From Delphinapterus leucas (lineage: Eukaryota; Chordata; Mammalia; Artiodactyla; Monodontidae), in contig NW_022098037.1 of NCBI RefSeq assembly GCF_002288925.2, forward strand, positions 1-64,000: a stretch of DNA of 64,000 bases, written 5' to 3'. The position numbers were made by a program, and so were the translations under genes. Within the stretch, counting starts at the first letter, position 1; each line of letters opens with the position of its first letter. The notes below the pieces were generated by a model. The model saw nothing but the letters and a program-made list of their open reading frames with translations. It did no database searches and had not been told where the DNA came from. Positions 12,450 through 24,942 of the stretch are shown piece by piece.

Positions 12450-12660
12450 CACATATAATATTCAATATTAATATAATATAATATGGTATAGTCTTGAATG
12501 TATTATATTAATAATATTGATAATATATTTGTCTACTATATTAATATGATGTAGTATGATATTACTACATCATATTCATATATTAGATGAATATAATATT
12601 TTGTTATATATTTTCAATATTCATATAATATATTATATATATATATATATATATATAACA
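12450..12660. repeat. AT-rich tract with an (AT)n run
   Basis: Almost wholly A/T with repeated 'aatataata' words, ending in a run of about eleven AT units at 12636-12657. Confidence 0.9.
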
Positions 12661-14093
12661 GCCTTATGGCTTCCAGTAAACTCAGAACATAGAAATCTTA
12701 CCAATTATGTCCCTTTAACTCTCTCCCTTTATAATATAGTTTTTGTAAATATTATCTCTATGTACATTGAGAACGACAGCAGACCATGCTGTAATTTTTG
12801 CTTTCAATCATTGAACACAGTTTTGAAAACTCAGAGGAAAATAATCTATTATATGTACCCAGATATTTGCCATTTCTACTGCTGTTTCTTCACTGCTGAT
12901 GCTCCAATTTTCTTTCTGTTATCATTTCTTTTCTGTGTGAAGAACTTCCCTTAGCAATTTTTTTTAAATCAGGTGTGCTGGTGATAAATTTTCTTAGTCT
13001 TCCTTCATCTGAGAAAGTTTTATTTCACCTTCATTCTTGAAGGATATTTTCTCTGGATATAGAATTTACAATAGACTTTTCTTTCAGCACTTTACAAATA
13101 TGACACTTTTTTTCTGGCCTCCATGATTTCTGATGAGAAATCCACTGTCATTTGAAATGTTTTCCCTCTATGTGTAATGCATCACTTCTCCCTGATTGCT
13201 TTTAATGTTTTAAAAAATGTCTTTAGGTTTCAGAAAATTGATTATGATTCATCTGAGTATGCATTTCTTTAGGTTTATTCTGTATGGTATTCACTTAGCT
13301 TCTTGAATTTGTAGGTTTATGTCTTTTGCAAAATTGCGGAATTTTGTTGTCAAATATTTTTCAGCCCCACACTCTCCTCTTCTCTGGAAGTTTGATAAAA
13401 CAAATATTATATTTGGTATTGTTGTTATTATTGTTGTTGTTATCTCACAGGTCCCTGAAGCTCTATTCCTTTTTAAATTTTTTTTCCAGTCTATTTTTCT
13501 TTCTAGTTTCTATTGGTTATTCTTCCAGTTCACTGATTCTTTCCTCTGTCATCTTCATTCTGATACTGAACCCATCCCATGAGTTTTTTGTTTTGGCCAG
13601 TGTGTTTTTCAGTTCCAAAATTTCCACTTGGTTCTTCTTTATATTTTATCTTTCTTTGCTGAGACTTTCTACTCTTCCTTTTGTTTCAAGATTATTTATA
13701 ATTGCTTGTTGTAGCATGTTTTAATGTTCACTGCTTTGAAATTCTTATCAGGTAATTTCAGCATCTGTCTCACCTTTGTACTATCGTCTATTGATTGTCT
13801 TTTCTGATTTGAAAGGGATTTTTCTGGTTCTTGGTATATGTGATTTTGTACTGTATCCTAGACATTTTGAGTAATATGCGACTCTGGTTCCTACTTATAT
13901 TTTAGCAAGCAGTCAAAAAGTTGAGGTTCAGAATGTACATTCTTGTCCACTTTTGCAGGGCTCTGATTTGAATATAAATCTAGTTGTCAAAGCCTTTGCA
14001 ACACCATGCTGGTATGCCACACCTATGTGCTACCTAGATGCCATTCTGAAATCTGAGTGGTGTTCTCCACGATAGTTTAGTTCTTAAAGGTTT

Positions 14094-14111
14094 TGTGTGT
14101 GTGTGTGTGTT
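14094..14111. repeat. Short (GT)n run
   Basis: About nine GT units inside the old L1 sequence. Confidence 0.85.
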
Positions 14112-14790
14112 GATTCTGGTTAGTTTCATGCATGGATTACTTGAGGATATACCCAGCATTCTACATACAGATTTAAAGAATCCCTTTCCTCAGCTCCCTT
14201 CTCTTTGTAATCCTTACTCCTCTTTACTCTTTAATTAGAAGAGGATGAGGTACCACATCTTTGATGTTATTTGGGGATAGCCAACAGGGCTTTACCTCAC
14301 AGTCACCACAACATTTGATGGGTAAGGGAAGGAGTGCTTCCACATTAGTGCAGGATGGGGATGGTCAACAGGGCTTTACCCCTTCATCTCTGCAACACCT
14401 GGTGGGAAAAGCGAGGATGGGGCTTCTTTTGTAGTGTTCACCTAGACTAGAGCAGGTACAGTCAAAAGAGATCTGTCCTGCAGGGCTGTCTTCCCCCCAG
14501 TCTATCAACTCAGAAGAGCAGGATTTTTATTCTTGGGGGCGATGTTTGTCTGTACCCACTGGTGTTTCTGGGTTGTAAGCTATTCTAATGCCCAGTAGTG
14601 AATATATAGAAGGCTAAGTTTTCTAGACAGTCCTCTTTTTTTCCTCTACCTTTTAGAGTCTTCAATAGTTGCTTTATGTACATTTTCCAGGGATTTTAGT
14701 TATAATTAACAGGAGGAAAAGAGTTGGATGAGCTTAACCCATCTTGTCTCACTATTTCAATTTCAACAATTCCATGTCTTTGAGAAGCTG

Positions 14791-15910
14791 GGTTTTTGAG
14801 ACTGATTGTGTTTAAAAAAAAAAAAAAAAAAGCAAGTATCTTACAAAATCAATGTGGAAGATGAAATGAAAGAATGAAAGTGGCAGTGATCAATCTGATT
14901 CCAAGGCTTGAGAAATCATGCAGGTCCAACAGGCACATATATCCCATTAGTAAGTAACTGGGCTCACTTAAGTATGAAATAATACTTTTTTCTTTTATTT
15001 TACATGTGTTATTTTTTCAAATGCTACTAACTTGTTAGGGCATAAATACTAATTTTTTGAAGCTAATGACTTCATAAACAGAATTGTTAAGGGCATAATG
15101 AAAAAAGTACTAAGATACTAAACTCACCATGAACCGAGAAAGTTTGGGAGCATATAGTCTAGAAAAAAAAAAGGCCTATTCAAACCCAGAAGCGAACAAT
15201 GAATTAACCCGGAGAGAATTTGGAGGGCAAACACGACTTTGCACTTCTCTGGAGTATAAGGGGGAAAAGAAACACAAAAACACAAAACAAAGTCAGTGTG
15301 CTGGTCCATTAAAAAAAAAAAAAAAAATCCGCTTTGAGCTTTGTTAATGCAAAGCTCTTTATCTGAGGAGCTCAAAGAGCTTTATTACAGGTAAATATCC
15401 TTGTCTCCAGCTGCTAATAGGAGAGGCCAGGCCCATGGAGATTAGGGGAGAATGCCTATTTAAGGTCACATAACAGTCAGTGACAAAGTGGAGACTCACA
15501 GAGTGGTCTGTAATGGGATTTGTCTGCTGTCTATTGTATCAGCCTAAAATGCTGGATGTGTGAGGGCTGGGTTCCAACGCAGAAGCTTGCTGGAGATTGA
15601 GCATCTTAGAACTGCAGAGTGCTACTGCAGAAGGGACTTTGGGGGTCGCTGTGTAGGTCCCCCTTTGTTTGCCAGACCCCACACTGAGGCTCTGAGAGGG
15701 CAAGCGATTTGCCCAGGTCTGCACAGACTGTTTGTGGCAGAGCCAGAAACAGAATGGAGGACTCCTAACATCTACCTAATTCTCTCCTGGAATCTTCCTG
15801 GCTCTCAAGCCAATTGTCTAGGAAAACCTATTAAGGAAATTCAATTTCTCTAAAGCTGGCTCAGTGGAACTTGAGTTGGATCAAAGCTGGTGTAGATTTG
15901 GAAGAAATTA
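14791..15910. other. Intron sequence, little recognised
   Basis: A-runs lie at about 14815-14831 and 15311-15326. At 15600-15750 'ccacactgaggctctgagag' and 'gcaagcgatttgcccaggtc' hint at a diverged MIR-like piece, too weak to call. Confidence 0.45.
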
Positions 15911-15914
15911 GAAA

Positions 15915-16030
15915 GGAGTGGTAAAGCACACAGACGGGGTCAGAACCCTGGTTCTGTTGACGACCAGTGTGGGACCAGGGGCAAGTGACCTTCAGTCTCT
16001 GTACCGCTGTGATCTATAAGAAATACCAAG
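15915..16030 (+). repeat. MIR fragment
   Basis: 'ccctggttctgttgacgacc' is followed by 'aggggcaagtgaccttcagt'. Confidence 0.6.
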
Positions 16031-16069
16031 GGGTCTGGTCCTACTGATTCCAAAAACGCTCTAGCTTTA

Positions 16070-16245
16070 GTAAAATCCACTTATTGGTTGTAAGATATCC
16101 AGACCTCGGTTTTCCATTCAGCAAAATGGGGACACTGTTAGTGCCCATCTCACGGAGTTGTGGTAAGCTGCTGAGTTCCTGCATGTAACGTGCTTATCTT
16201 AGAGACTCATGCCTGGAATTAGTCAGTGTTGGCTATTTTCATACT
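16070..16245 (+). repeat. MIR fragment, 3' part
   Basis: 'cggttttccattcagcaaaa', then 'tggggacactgttagtgccc', 'tcacggagttgtggtaagc'. Confidence 0.6.
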
Positions 16246-16382
16246 CAAGGTAGCCACAGGAGAAGTCTGCTCAGACATTCCACCTTGAAATATCTGGGCT
16301 TGATCTACCCATTTTCTATAATTTACCATTCATTTATAATTTCTTCTAAATTCACACCAGTGTTCAAGCTTTGGATCCAACT

Positions 16383-16575
16383 GGGATTGCCAGATAAACT
16401 ACAGAATATCCAGCTAAATTTGAATTTTAGATAACTAAAAAATTAATTTATTTAGTATAAATGTATCCCAAATATTACAAGAGCTATACTTACACTAAAA
16501 TTTTAGTCATCAGTTCTCTGCATTTAACTTCACCTAGCATCTTGTATTTTTATTTGTTAAATCTTTAAATCCTAG
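16383..16575. mobile_element. Palindromic DNA-transposon-like element, copy 2
   Basis: 'gggattgccagataaactac' at the left and 'atttttatttgttaaatc' at the right match the copy at 8139. Inner arms 'gtataaatgtatcccaaata' and 'agctatacttacac' form the same hairpin. This copy is more decayed at its right end. Confidence 0.65.
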
Positions 16576-16910
16576 CACTGAGCCAGATTTGTATCTCCAA
16601 TTTTGGATCTGGAAAAACGTTTGGCCCATCTTTCATGCTCCATCTGAAGACTTAAGGCAGTTAGGATTTCATTTGTGGCTCTGAATTTCTTCGTGTAGCG
16701 AAAATGGGGGCGGCAACATCCCTTCACAGTGGCTCAGTCATCCTTTAGTTCAGTTTCCCAAAATTTACCAGGACGATGGATTAGAATAAAAGAAGGAAGG
16801 GAATTTATAACATAAATGATGATTTGGGTTTCTAGGCATGATGTTTGAGCCTAGTTCCAGAAACTCCTGGGAAGAGAACCCAGGTACAGAGCATCAAAAA
16901 TGTGATGCCA

Positions 16911-17119
16911 GGGCTCCCCTGGTGGCGCAGTGGTTGAGAGTCCGCCTGCCGATGCAGGGGACGCGGGTTCGTGCCCCGGTCCGGGAAGATCCCACATGCC
17001 GCGGAGCGGCTGGGCCCGTGAGCCATGGCTGCTGAGCCTGCGCGTCCGGAGCCTGTGCTCCACAACGAGAGAGGCCACAACAGTGAGAGGCCCGCGTACC
17101 GCAAAAAAAAAAAAAAAAA
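16911..17119 (+). mobile_element. CHR-2-type SINE
   Basis: A full-length copy beginning 'gggctcccctggtggcgc', with a B box 'gggttcgtgccccgg', a 3' domain ending 'gcccgcgtaccgc' and an A-tract. It is flanked by the 9-bp duplication 'gtgatgcca' at 16902-16910 and 17120-17128. The tRNA-like head carries an internal pol III promoter. Confidence 0.95.
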
Positions 17120-17128
17120 GTGATGCCA

Positions 17129-17669
17129 GAACGACCTGAAATTATAAGGACATTAAGATTCATACAGATAAGACAGATGGAGAGAAGATCTGTAGATGTT
17201 TAAATTCCAAGGGATGCAGCTAAGTAGCTAGTAGCTAGGTCTGGAAGGCATGCTGGCTTGCAAAGTAAGGATGCTGAAACCTCTCTACATCAATATATTG
17301 TTCTGTCAAGTGGGGTAATAATACCTGCACACTTCATCCTTATCTCCCCACTTCTCTACTTAACCTTTGAAAAATAAGTCTCTAGGCTCGGAGTTAAAAT
17401 GACTGTTTTCTGGTTCTGGAAAACAGTAGACACGTGATAAGTTTAACTGCCATTATACCCAGGTTATCCACCCATTGAGAAGTTTCTGGGAAAATCACTT
17501 ATTCCGCATGCAAGTCTAGAGCCTGGTTGTACTTGCCCATCTCTTACCATCCTTCAAACAATCTTTTTAGAGAAGATGAGGCTAAGAATCTGAGAGGAGC
17601 TGCAATATACTTGAGGGCAGATGGGATTAAACCCATATTGCACGTGGGAAAATGGAGAGGCAGAGTGTA
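17129..17669. other. Intron sequence with nothing recognised
   Basis: No repeat family or coding signal is evident. Confidence 0.45.
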
Positions 17670-17812
17670 AGTGGAATAATCTCCTCACTGAGCCTCAGTT
17701 TTCTCATCTATAGAATGGGGCTAACACTATGCCTTTTGCAGGGTTATTCTCAGCAATCAGATGAGAGATCACATATCTAGCTCTTAATGCAATGCTTAAC
17801 TGATTTCATTGC
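17670..17812 (+). repeat. MIR fragment
   Basis: 'ctgagcctcagttttctcat' is followed by 'ctatagaatggggctaacac'. Confidence 0.7.
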
Positions 17813-18687
17813 CATAACTAGTGTATATGTGTAAATAAATATTGTAACTTTCTCAGATCCATTTGAGAACTAACCATTAAAGAATTTGTCAAATAAAATA
17901 GTAAAAACTGAAACTCTGTTGTTTCAGTATATTTCAGAATATAATAGTATATTCAGAAATATACTATTTCTTATATCAAAGTACTAGGTATCTATTTGTA
18001 GATAGATAGATAAGGATGTATATACATAGATTTGCATAAACACGTGATACTGCATTTGTCCTCTTAAATACGCAACCAATTTAGTAAGTATATTAAATCC
18101 ATATATGTTGAAACACATTGAATAGATTAGTGCATTAAACAGATTAAACAAAAGGAAGCAGGCAGATGAACTCCTAGTTCATTTCCTTAGCTTCTCTGGT
18201 CCTCATGTGGCTATAGAACTGCATTTGGGCATAAAATAGTTGTATTTACTGAGCTTCAGTGCTTCTCACCTCCCTTCCTTTCTCCCTGCCATCAGTTTCC
18301 ACCCTTGCTTCTCCTTTCTTGGCAGTCAGAGGCCTCTTTCCCAGGTTGACCCCTGGGGGTTTTCCAGAACCTTTTTACTTAAACATATATTGACATAGGC
18401 CTTACTTCCCTGGGTGAATTATGCTACAGGCAGCAATCTCCAAGTCATAAATTAGCCCACAACCCCATGCAACTGTCTGCTAATGATGTGGACGGTGAAA
18501 CTGTGTCTTCGTAGAACTGGATGGACAAGAGTCCTCTAAATATTTTTGCCTGACAGCTCCCTCTCTCCTCCTCACCTGGCTGGCTTTTCTGTGCCTCTCT
18601 GTCTGGTTTCATCTTTATCTTCCCTCACGTATTCATGCCAAAGATAAAAGGATTCCATCAGGGTCCAGGAAGACAGGGAAAGGGAAG
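17813..18687. other. Intron sequence with nothing recognised
   Basis: A short tetranucleotide run, 'tagatagatagataagg', lies near 18000. Otherwise featureless to me. Confidence 0.45.
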
Positions 18688-18755
18688 GGGTTTGACAACA
18701 GCACCCAACACATAAGAAGTGTTCTGTACATATTTGTTGAGTGAATTGATGCAGG
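18688..18755 (+). repeat. L2 3' end fragment
   Basis: 'cacccaacacataagaagtg' is followed by 'atatttgttgagtgaattga', the closing L2 words. Confidence 0.55.
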
Positions 18756-19599
18756 TAAAGAGTGGGGCATGATACCTGCTTTGATGGTTATTATCCTTCT
18801 CATTATTCTGGCAGCTCCTTAGGCCAAGCCAGACTCTTATCCATCCTGGTTTCTCTAGGGTCTATGACAGTGCCTGTCATTCAAAATGCAATTAGTCCAC
18901 TGGGGGATGGATGGATGCTGGGTGCATTCTGGGGATCAGAGCTTCTCCCTTCTATGGACCACTTTTTCTTTCTTCAACAGTGTGTTCGCCTTGTAACTTG
19001 AGCTGCTTAGGTGTGCTGAGTTGGGCTCAGATACATGTATTGGCTCAATGAATATTCAAGTCCCCGTCTCTCTCCTCTCTCCTTTGAAATTTAAAGGAAT
19101 TCCTTTATATCTGTGTTATCTTCTCCTTCTAGGAAGTCAAGGGAGAGAATCCTTGAATATGGCTTTGACGTGATGAATTTTGTGAAATATTGATTAGCAT
19201 CACACAAATATTTGGGATTAGTCACTCACCAAAAAGCTAGTTTTCTTGCTCTCCCTCTTCTTGGAATTTCAAGGGAGCCCCATATGCCTATAGATTTGGA
19301 AGCTCCCCAACCACAGATCAACAAAACTTTCCATGTAAAAGAATGATAATCACACCAGAGACACACATTCACGGCGTCTGTAGTTAACAGAACCCTCTCC
19401 TTTCTCTTAGCTTGGCTGCGCCTCCTAATCAAGGTGGTGTGTTGGCAGGATAGGGCTATGTGTCAGGGCTATTTCATTTGTCAGAGGAGAAAACTGAGGC
19501 CTGAGTATATAAAGCGTTTCCTCTCCTGAGAGTCTCCTTCCTGGGGCGGCATCAGAAGAGGCAGGAATCGCGTGGCAATAGTGGTTAGCACCAGTGGCA
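18756..19599. other. Intron sequence, little recognised
   Basis: 'gtcagaggagaaaactgagg' near 19479 is a short antisense MIR scrap. Nothing else was identified. Confidence 0.4.
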
Positions 19600-19812
19600 C
19601 TACAACTACCAACGACACATGTGTCGAACGTTCCGCACTTATGAACTCCTGTAACTCTCACAATATAAGATGTGGGCTAGAAGTTACCAACAGAGAAACT
19701 GAGGGTCGGAGTGATCAGGTAATTGACTGAAGGGGGAAGAAACGGTCACAGCATGGATTTCAACTCAGATTTGCCCAACTCTAGAGTAGGCTACTTAGCC
19801 ACTACCCTGTTC
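19600..19812 (-). repeat. MIR SINE
   Basis: Antisense: 'gaactcctgtaactctcac', 'cagagaaactgagggtcgga', 'catggatttcaactcagatt', closing 'actacttagccactaccctg'-like. Confidence 0.6.
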
Positions 19813-19837
19813 TGAGTGGCAATGGTTGTTTTTTAAA

Positions 19838-20012
19838 AGGTCTTAACTTGAATCCATGGACCCCCCAGGGAAACCAGCGACTGCTTCAGGGGGCTTGTGA
19901 GCCCTTTGAAATTGCATTCACCAATTTCCCTGTCTGCACGTAATTTTTTGGAAAGAGTTCATAGCTCTCAATAGATGATCAAGGGGGTGCATGATACCCA
20001 AATTATGAACCA
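19838..20012. mobile_element. hAT-Charlie-like non-autonomous element
   Basis: The left end 'aaggtcttaacttgaatcca' leads to 'tggaccccccaggg', 'gccctttgaaattgcattca', 'catagctctcaatagatgat', with the right end near 'ccaaattatgaacca'. The order fits an old hAT-Charlie element. Confidence 0.6.
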
Positions 20013-20685
20013 TAGGCTACAGCAGAAACAGAATTGGAAAGTGGGTATTAAGAAGCATTGAACGACATCAGAACCAGCCAGGCGGTGAAACCAGTTCATA
20101 CTCTGCCACCAGATACATGGTTCTTTTCGTTTTTGAAACATGGTCTTTAACTCCTGGCCATTTTCTTTAGACAAAACTGAACAAGTAAAGGAGGCATTGG
20201 AAGCTGTAAATATCATAGGAAGCAAGAAGCAAAGTCAGTGGGGCCCAGCATTCCTCAGGCCTGGAAGAGCTGGAGTGGCCCGGCTTGCCCCAGGATCAAA
20301 GAGACGAAGCAAACCCTTCATCACCCGGCTTCCACATCAGCGCTCTTTCGGGCAGGGAGATGTCAAGGGAGAAGGCTTTCTTTGAAGTGTCAAGATAAGA
20401 ACGTCTCCACCTCCCTTGAGTGTGAAAGTGATTTCTCCAGGAGCCACGGGAGGGTGTGAGACATTTGGCTGTCTGTACAGAGCCGGGAGGGACTTATCGG
20501 CAGAGGCAGACACCTCCGTGGCTCCAGGCTGTGTCTGGACCCAGTCAAAGACCTCCAGTGAGCATCGGTCCTTAAAAATATATGAAATGCTGGGCCGCAC
20601 TGCCATGTTTCCAACGGTATCCCACCTAGGGTTGTGTCTACCCTGGCTTTAGCATTAAACGGTTAAGTGGATAGAGTCTTGCACT
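20013..20685. other. Intron sequence, nothing recognised
   Basis: Moderately GC-rich, with overlapping short open frames on both strands. None resembles a known protein, and no coding bias was seen. Confidence 0.45.
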
Positions 20686-20880
20686 TGCATGGACTAGTTA
20701 GACCTTGCCCCTTCTGCTGGGTGAGCTTGGGCAAGTTATTTACCCTCTCTGAACCTCTGTTTCAATAGGATTTATAATAACAGCCCCTATATCTAGAGTT
20801 AACTGGAGAATGAGGTGAGATTATACAAACTAACCGTTTCCTTCCCATAATGTTCGGTACATAAGCACATTTTTAAAATG
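20686..20880 (+). repeat. MIR SINE
   Basis: 'gtgagcttgggcaagttatt' is followed by 'taccctctctgaacctctgt'; the 3' half is diverged. Confidence 0.7.
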
Positions 20881-21037
20881 TTAGCTGATAATTTTCCTTA
20901 CCATCTATCTCAATAGGCTGGGCTTTAGAGTCAAAACATCTGATTACGTGGTATTCTTTTGAGTTGAAGAATGAGATCTCACTTATCTTCCCGTTCCAAC
21001 ATGGTTGGCATGATGTGTTGATAATAATAGCCAAGAG

Positions 21038-21240
21038 CAGATCGCCAGCATTTCAATCCTAGCTTTACCATTTAAAAGCTGTGTGAACATTGGGAAGTTA
21101 CTTAGCTTCCCTGCGTCCCAGTTTCCTCATCTGTGCCATGGGGGCATTTTACAGATGTTTGTTATTAGAATTATGTGAGCTGTCATATTAGCAATTAGAA
21201 CAATGCTGGGCACATAGGAAGTGTTCAATAAATATTAGTT
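21038..21240 (+). repeat. MIR SINE, nearly complete
   Basis: 'tcctagctttaccatttaaa', 'agctgtgtgaacattgggaa', 'cagtttcctcatctgtgcca' and 'aagtgttcaataaatattag' occur in order. Confidence 0.8.
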
Positions 21241-21539
21241 TTAATTTGTGCTTCCTCCCTCCACCAACTTTCACAGACACCAATAACTACTTATTAAATG
21301 AAATGTATTGAAAACCTGAAGTGTTCCCAGCATTGGGTTGTAGGATTAGAAGCGTCCATTGGCCTTGCCCCTAAGATGCTTACATTTTAATTAAGGAATG
21401 ACTATATATTCATACAGTCACTCATTCTATCAGAAAATTTGAGGGCGAAATAGAGGCTGGGAAGCTATTCCCTCTATTAAGGGAAAGCTTTGATGTGCCA
21501 ACCTTTGGCCTACATGGGGATTCTTGGGATATCCTGGGA

Positions 21540-21845
21540 CACAGTGACTGACCTTTTTTTTTAAGCCTGCTAATATTTTCAAATCCTCTAGGTTTCAGTT
21601 TAAATGCCACTCCTTCTTGGAAGACATCCCCAATCCTATGTGAAGTTAGGTCCCCTATCATATGCCCCAAATACCCCGCTTCTTCTATCTTGTTTTGAAT
21701 GGTTGGTTTAATGTTTGACTCCTACATTCTTCAATTCCTTGAGGGTAAGTTCCATGTATGCCTTTCTTTTGCTGTATCCCCAACATCTAATGCACTCCCT
21801 GGTATATACAAGTACTCAAAAATATATTTGTGGAAGGGTGAACAA
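21540..21845 (+). repeat. L2 LINE 3' end
   Basis: 'aaatgccactccttcttgga' is followed by 'ttccttgagggtaagttcc', 'tgctgtatccccaacatcta' and 'gcactccctggtatatac', the L2 3' arrangement. Confidence 0.75.
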
Positions 21846-21959
21846 AAGAGGGAATGTCTGGATGTGGAGTTCCCCTGTTGGAAGGTATAATTAATTTTCT
21901 TAGGTCATCCCAATGGTAAATGATACCTCCACCTTGCAGAGTTTAGTAACAGTGAGTTC

Positions 21960-22110
21960 TGAAAATTTTAGAGCTTTGTAAGACCCCCTGAGACAGCTAG
22001 TCCAGTCTCTTTATTTTTCCACTGGAACCTGGAGAGGTAAAGCCATTCATCCAACTGTACTTAATGGGAAGAACTGGGACAAGAATTCAGATCTTTTAAC
22101 TCCCAGAATC
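21960..22110 (-). repeat. MIR-like fragment
   Basis: 'acctggagaggtaaagccat' and 'gggacaagaattcagatctt' resemble an antisense MIR with the core missing. Confidence 0.45.
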
Positions 22111-22449
22111 CTTTGCAAGAAAAAAAAGAGTAAGCTGAATTCTCTCATTAAACTGTACTATCCATTATTCATTTAGCATGGAATAATTAGGACTCCCCCA
22201 TTGGAGATGGGGGATGTTGAGGCATTTCACTGAGCAAAGTAGGTTTCTCATTAAAGGCAGACACTGGAAGATAGTAAGAAAAACATTCCAACATGGGCTC
22301 AAAACTCGGGCTCAAATCCTGTATATTTTAGGATATCCATAATGCCTTGGTTTTTAAGTGGGCACAGTGATGTTTCTTATGGAAATTTTGTATGTTAAAT
22401 GAAATAATGCATGTATTGTATAATAAAGAATTTGACAGACCCCTGTCCG

Positions 22450-23190
22450 TGGGTTGGAGACTCTAAATCTTTGGAATTTCCTGAATTATAGGGGTGTCCT
22501 TGTTATTCATGAGCCCCCTGAATCATACCTGAGTTTATGCTAAGAGTTGAGATGACTCAGGATAGGCACTGGTCAACCAGAAAGACCATTAGAGGGGTGG
22601 GCTTGGAGCCAGCCTGACCTGAGGGAAGAGGAGGGCAGTTAGAGAATGAGTGCAAACACATGTCCAGTGATTGAATCAATCATGCCTATGGAATGAAATC
22701 CCAGTAAATACTCTGGGCACCAAAGCTTGGTGGAATTTCCTGTTTGTCGAACACATCAGTGTGCTGGGAGAGTGATACATCCTGATTCCATGAGGAAAGG
22801 GCATGAAAATTCTGCATTCGGAACCTTCCCGGATCTCACTCTGTGTGTCTTTTCATTTGGTTGGTCCTGGTTTGTATCCTTTACAATAAAGCTGTAATGA
22901 TGAGTATAGCACTTTTCTGAGTTCCTTGAACCAGTCCAGTGAATTATCCAACCTGAGGAAATCATGGGACCCCTGAGTTTAAAAACCAGATGGTCAAACG
23001 TACGGGTGGCCTGGGGACCCCTGAGCTTGTGAGTGGCAACTAAAACAAGGGCAGTCTCGTTGGGCACTGTACCCTTATCTTGTAGGGTCTGCACTAATTC
23101 TACATGATTAGCATCAGAATTGCATCGGTGCAAGAGCGTATGAAGTGCCCGTAATAGACTGACCACAGTGGTCTTGTCTCTGCAGGATTG
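22450..23190 (+). mobile_element. Probable old retroviral LTR (ERVL-like)
   Basis: 'cctttacaataaagctgtaa' gives an AATAAA, followed by 'agcacttttctgagttcctt', 'gaattatccaacctgaggaa', 'gggtggcctggggacccctg' and 'cactgtacccttatcttgta'. This is the 3' layout of an old mammalian LTR-like family; the subfamily is unassigned. A 162-codon frame on the opposite strand (22756-23244) has no recognisable homology. Confidence 0.5.
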
Positions 23191-24159
23191 CTTCCTTATT
23201 CCCCTTCCTCTGATGGCCTCAGAATCCCTCTTCTCTATTGGCAACCCATCCCTATACTAGTGGACACATAACTGAAACCAAATTATCCACATTCTTCCAG
23301 GACTTTTCTCTAGGAGCTGGAGAATGTGAAATGTGGGTTTCCATCACGTGGACAGAGTCTGTCTGAGATTTGGAGAGACAGTGCCTGATAAATCCATAAG
23401 ACCTGGATCAAGTAGTACTTTGGGGAGTTCCTAGTTACATGAGCCAATAAATACACTCCTACCATTATTATTATTATTATTTTTTTGCTAAGAATAATTT
23501 GAATTGGACTTCTGTCACTTACAAACAGGATTCCTGATTCATCTAGTGCCTGATATCATGACCTATAGACAGTAAATAGTCACTGATGGTAGCTACATTC
23601 TAAAACAGGAAGAGTCAGCTTGAAATTCCCAAATTTTCCTTTTTACTTGTAGTCCACAACCCCTCGCCCCCACCCCCTGCCCCGGGCCCTTCTGTGAATA
23701 ATAATGTCGATGACCACAGACCCTTTCCTCTTTGTCTATTGAGAAGTGAGGTCTAAGTCCTCTACCCTGGAACCTATGCTGGTCTTACTGGTTTGCATGA
23801 CTGATAGAATGTGGTAAAAAGCGCTGGCGCTTCTTAGACTTGACCTTAAGAAGCCTTGATCTTCCACCCAGCCCACTGCTGTGTAACAAGTCAGGCTACC
23901 CTGAGATTTCCGTGTGGAGAGACCACATGGGAAACCTTGAGATTATACAAGAAGACAGCAAAGGCCAGTCAGCCCCCAGACAATTCAGTCATCCCAATGG
24001 AGGCCCCAAGCAATGTGTGAAACAAAGATGAGTTATCCCCACGAAATCCTGCCTCCCAAACAGGCTCATAGGCAGCCTCACACGCCCCTGAGTTTTAGGG
24101 TGGTTGGTTACGCACTAATAGATAAATGGAACAGGTAGTAACAGCACGAAAATGCCAGG
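23191..24159. other. Intron sequence with nothing recognised
   Basis: Includes a short ATT run at 23464-23481 and a C-rich patch near 23655-23685. Confidence 0.45.
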
Positions 24160-24362
24160 TACTTAAGAGGCACCTTTTCAATGATTCATCAAAGCAACCT
24201 GAGGAGGTATGTATTATTACTGTCACCATTTTAGGGATGAGGAAACTGAGGCTTAGCAAGATGAAGTCACATGTACAAGGTCACACAACTAGAATGTAGT
24301 AGAAGCAGGACTTCAACCTCTTGGATTCCAGAGCCCAATCTCTTAACCATTACATTCTATTG
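24160..24362 (-). repeat. MIR SINE
   Basis: A well-preserved antisense copy: 'attttagggatgaggaaact', 'aaggtcacacaactagaatg', 'cttcaacctcttggattcca', 'aatctcttaaccattacatt'. Confidence 0.8.
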
Positions 24363-24942
24363 CTCCTTGGCCGTGCTGTGAAAAGCATCAACATGGCCCA
24401 CTTCTGGAATTTGGCCAATCCACAGAGATACTGCCTCAAAGCAGAGCCCTGGCAGGACCCAACGTACCCCAAAGGGGAGTGTTTCTTCATAACCTTGTGG
24501 ACAATGTTCAGAGAAATGAACTAGCAATGGTGCAGAACCCTCTGGAAAATCAGGAAGATGCTATCTACTCCACTTACACCTGCAAGGTTATCAGAACTTG
24601 GTGAAGCTCCAGGAGAGCTATCAGAAGAAATGTGGCTTTTCTTATAGAAAAGCAACCACTGAAAACCTGCCACCTGGAAAGGAGGGAGCCATAGAATGAA
24701 GTACACCAACCTCTCTCTCCTCCCTCCCTCCACCTCTCCAGCTGGTGCCTCCCATTGGCTAAACCCAAATGGAAGCCAGAGGGCAAAGGGTCCATTGAGG
24801 CAGCCCATGCCGGTTAGTTTCTTGGGCACGGAGAAGAGAACAGATCAGACCCGGGCAACAGCACAGCTCTATTCATGTGTTCCCTATTTCCCACACTCGG
24901 TGGAAAGAAGCCCTTCCAAAAGTCTGATGAGAATGCATGAGA
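24363..24942. other. Intron sequence with nothing recognised
   Basis: No family or coding signal is evident; the SINE at 24943 inserted at its right edge. Confidence 0.45.

Larger units (their letters stand above)
12110..14790 (-). mobile_element. Old L1 (L1M-type), antisense, ORF1 and 5' region
   Basis: The minus strand carries decayed ORF1-region sequence. Plus-strand marks are 'tttatttcaccttcattctt', 'tttctttcagcactttacaa', 'atttctgatgagaaatccac' and 'ttcttgaatttgtaggttta'. These match, in reverse complement, the type of sense copy at 58955-59600. Reading frames are broken throughout. The AT-rich tract at 12450-12660 lies inside it. Confidence 0.65.

Noticed and set aside
12556..13724. 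Several open frames of 87-132 codons
   Set aside because: They are AT-rich translations across the old antisense L1 and show no homology in that direction.
16911..17000. tRNA gene
   Set aside because: The A and B boxes belong to the tRNA-derived head of a CHR-2 SINE; there is no intact cloverleaf. The same holds for the other SINE copies.
22756..23244. 162-codon open frame on the minus strand
   Set aside because: It lies antisense within a probable old LTR, shows no protein family I recognise, and has no splice or promoter context.
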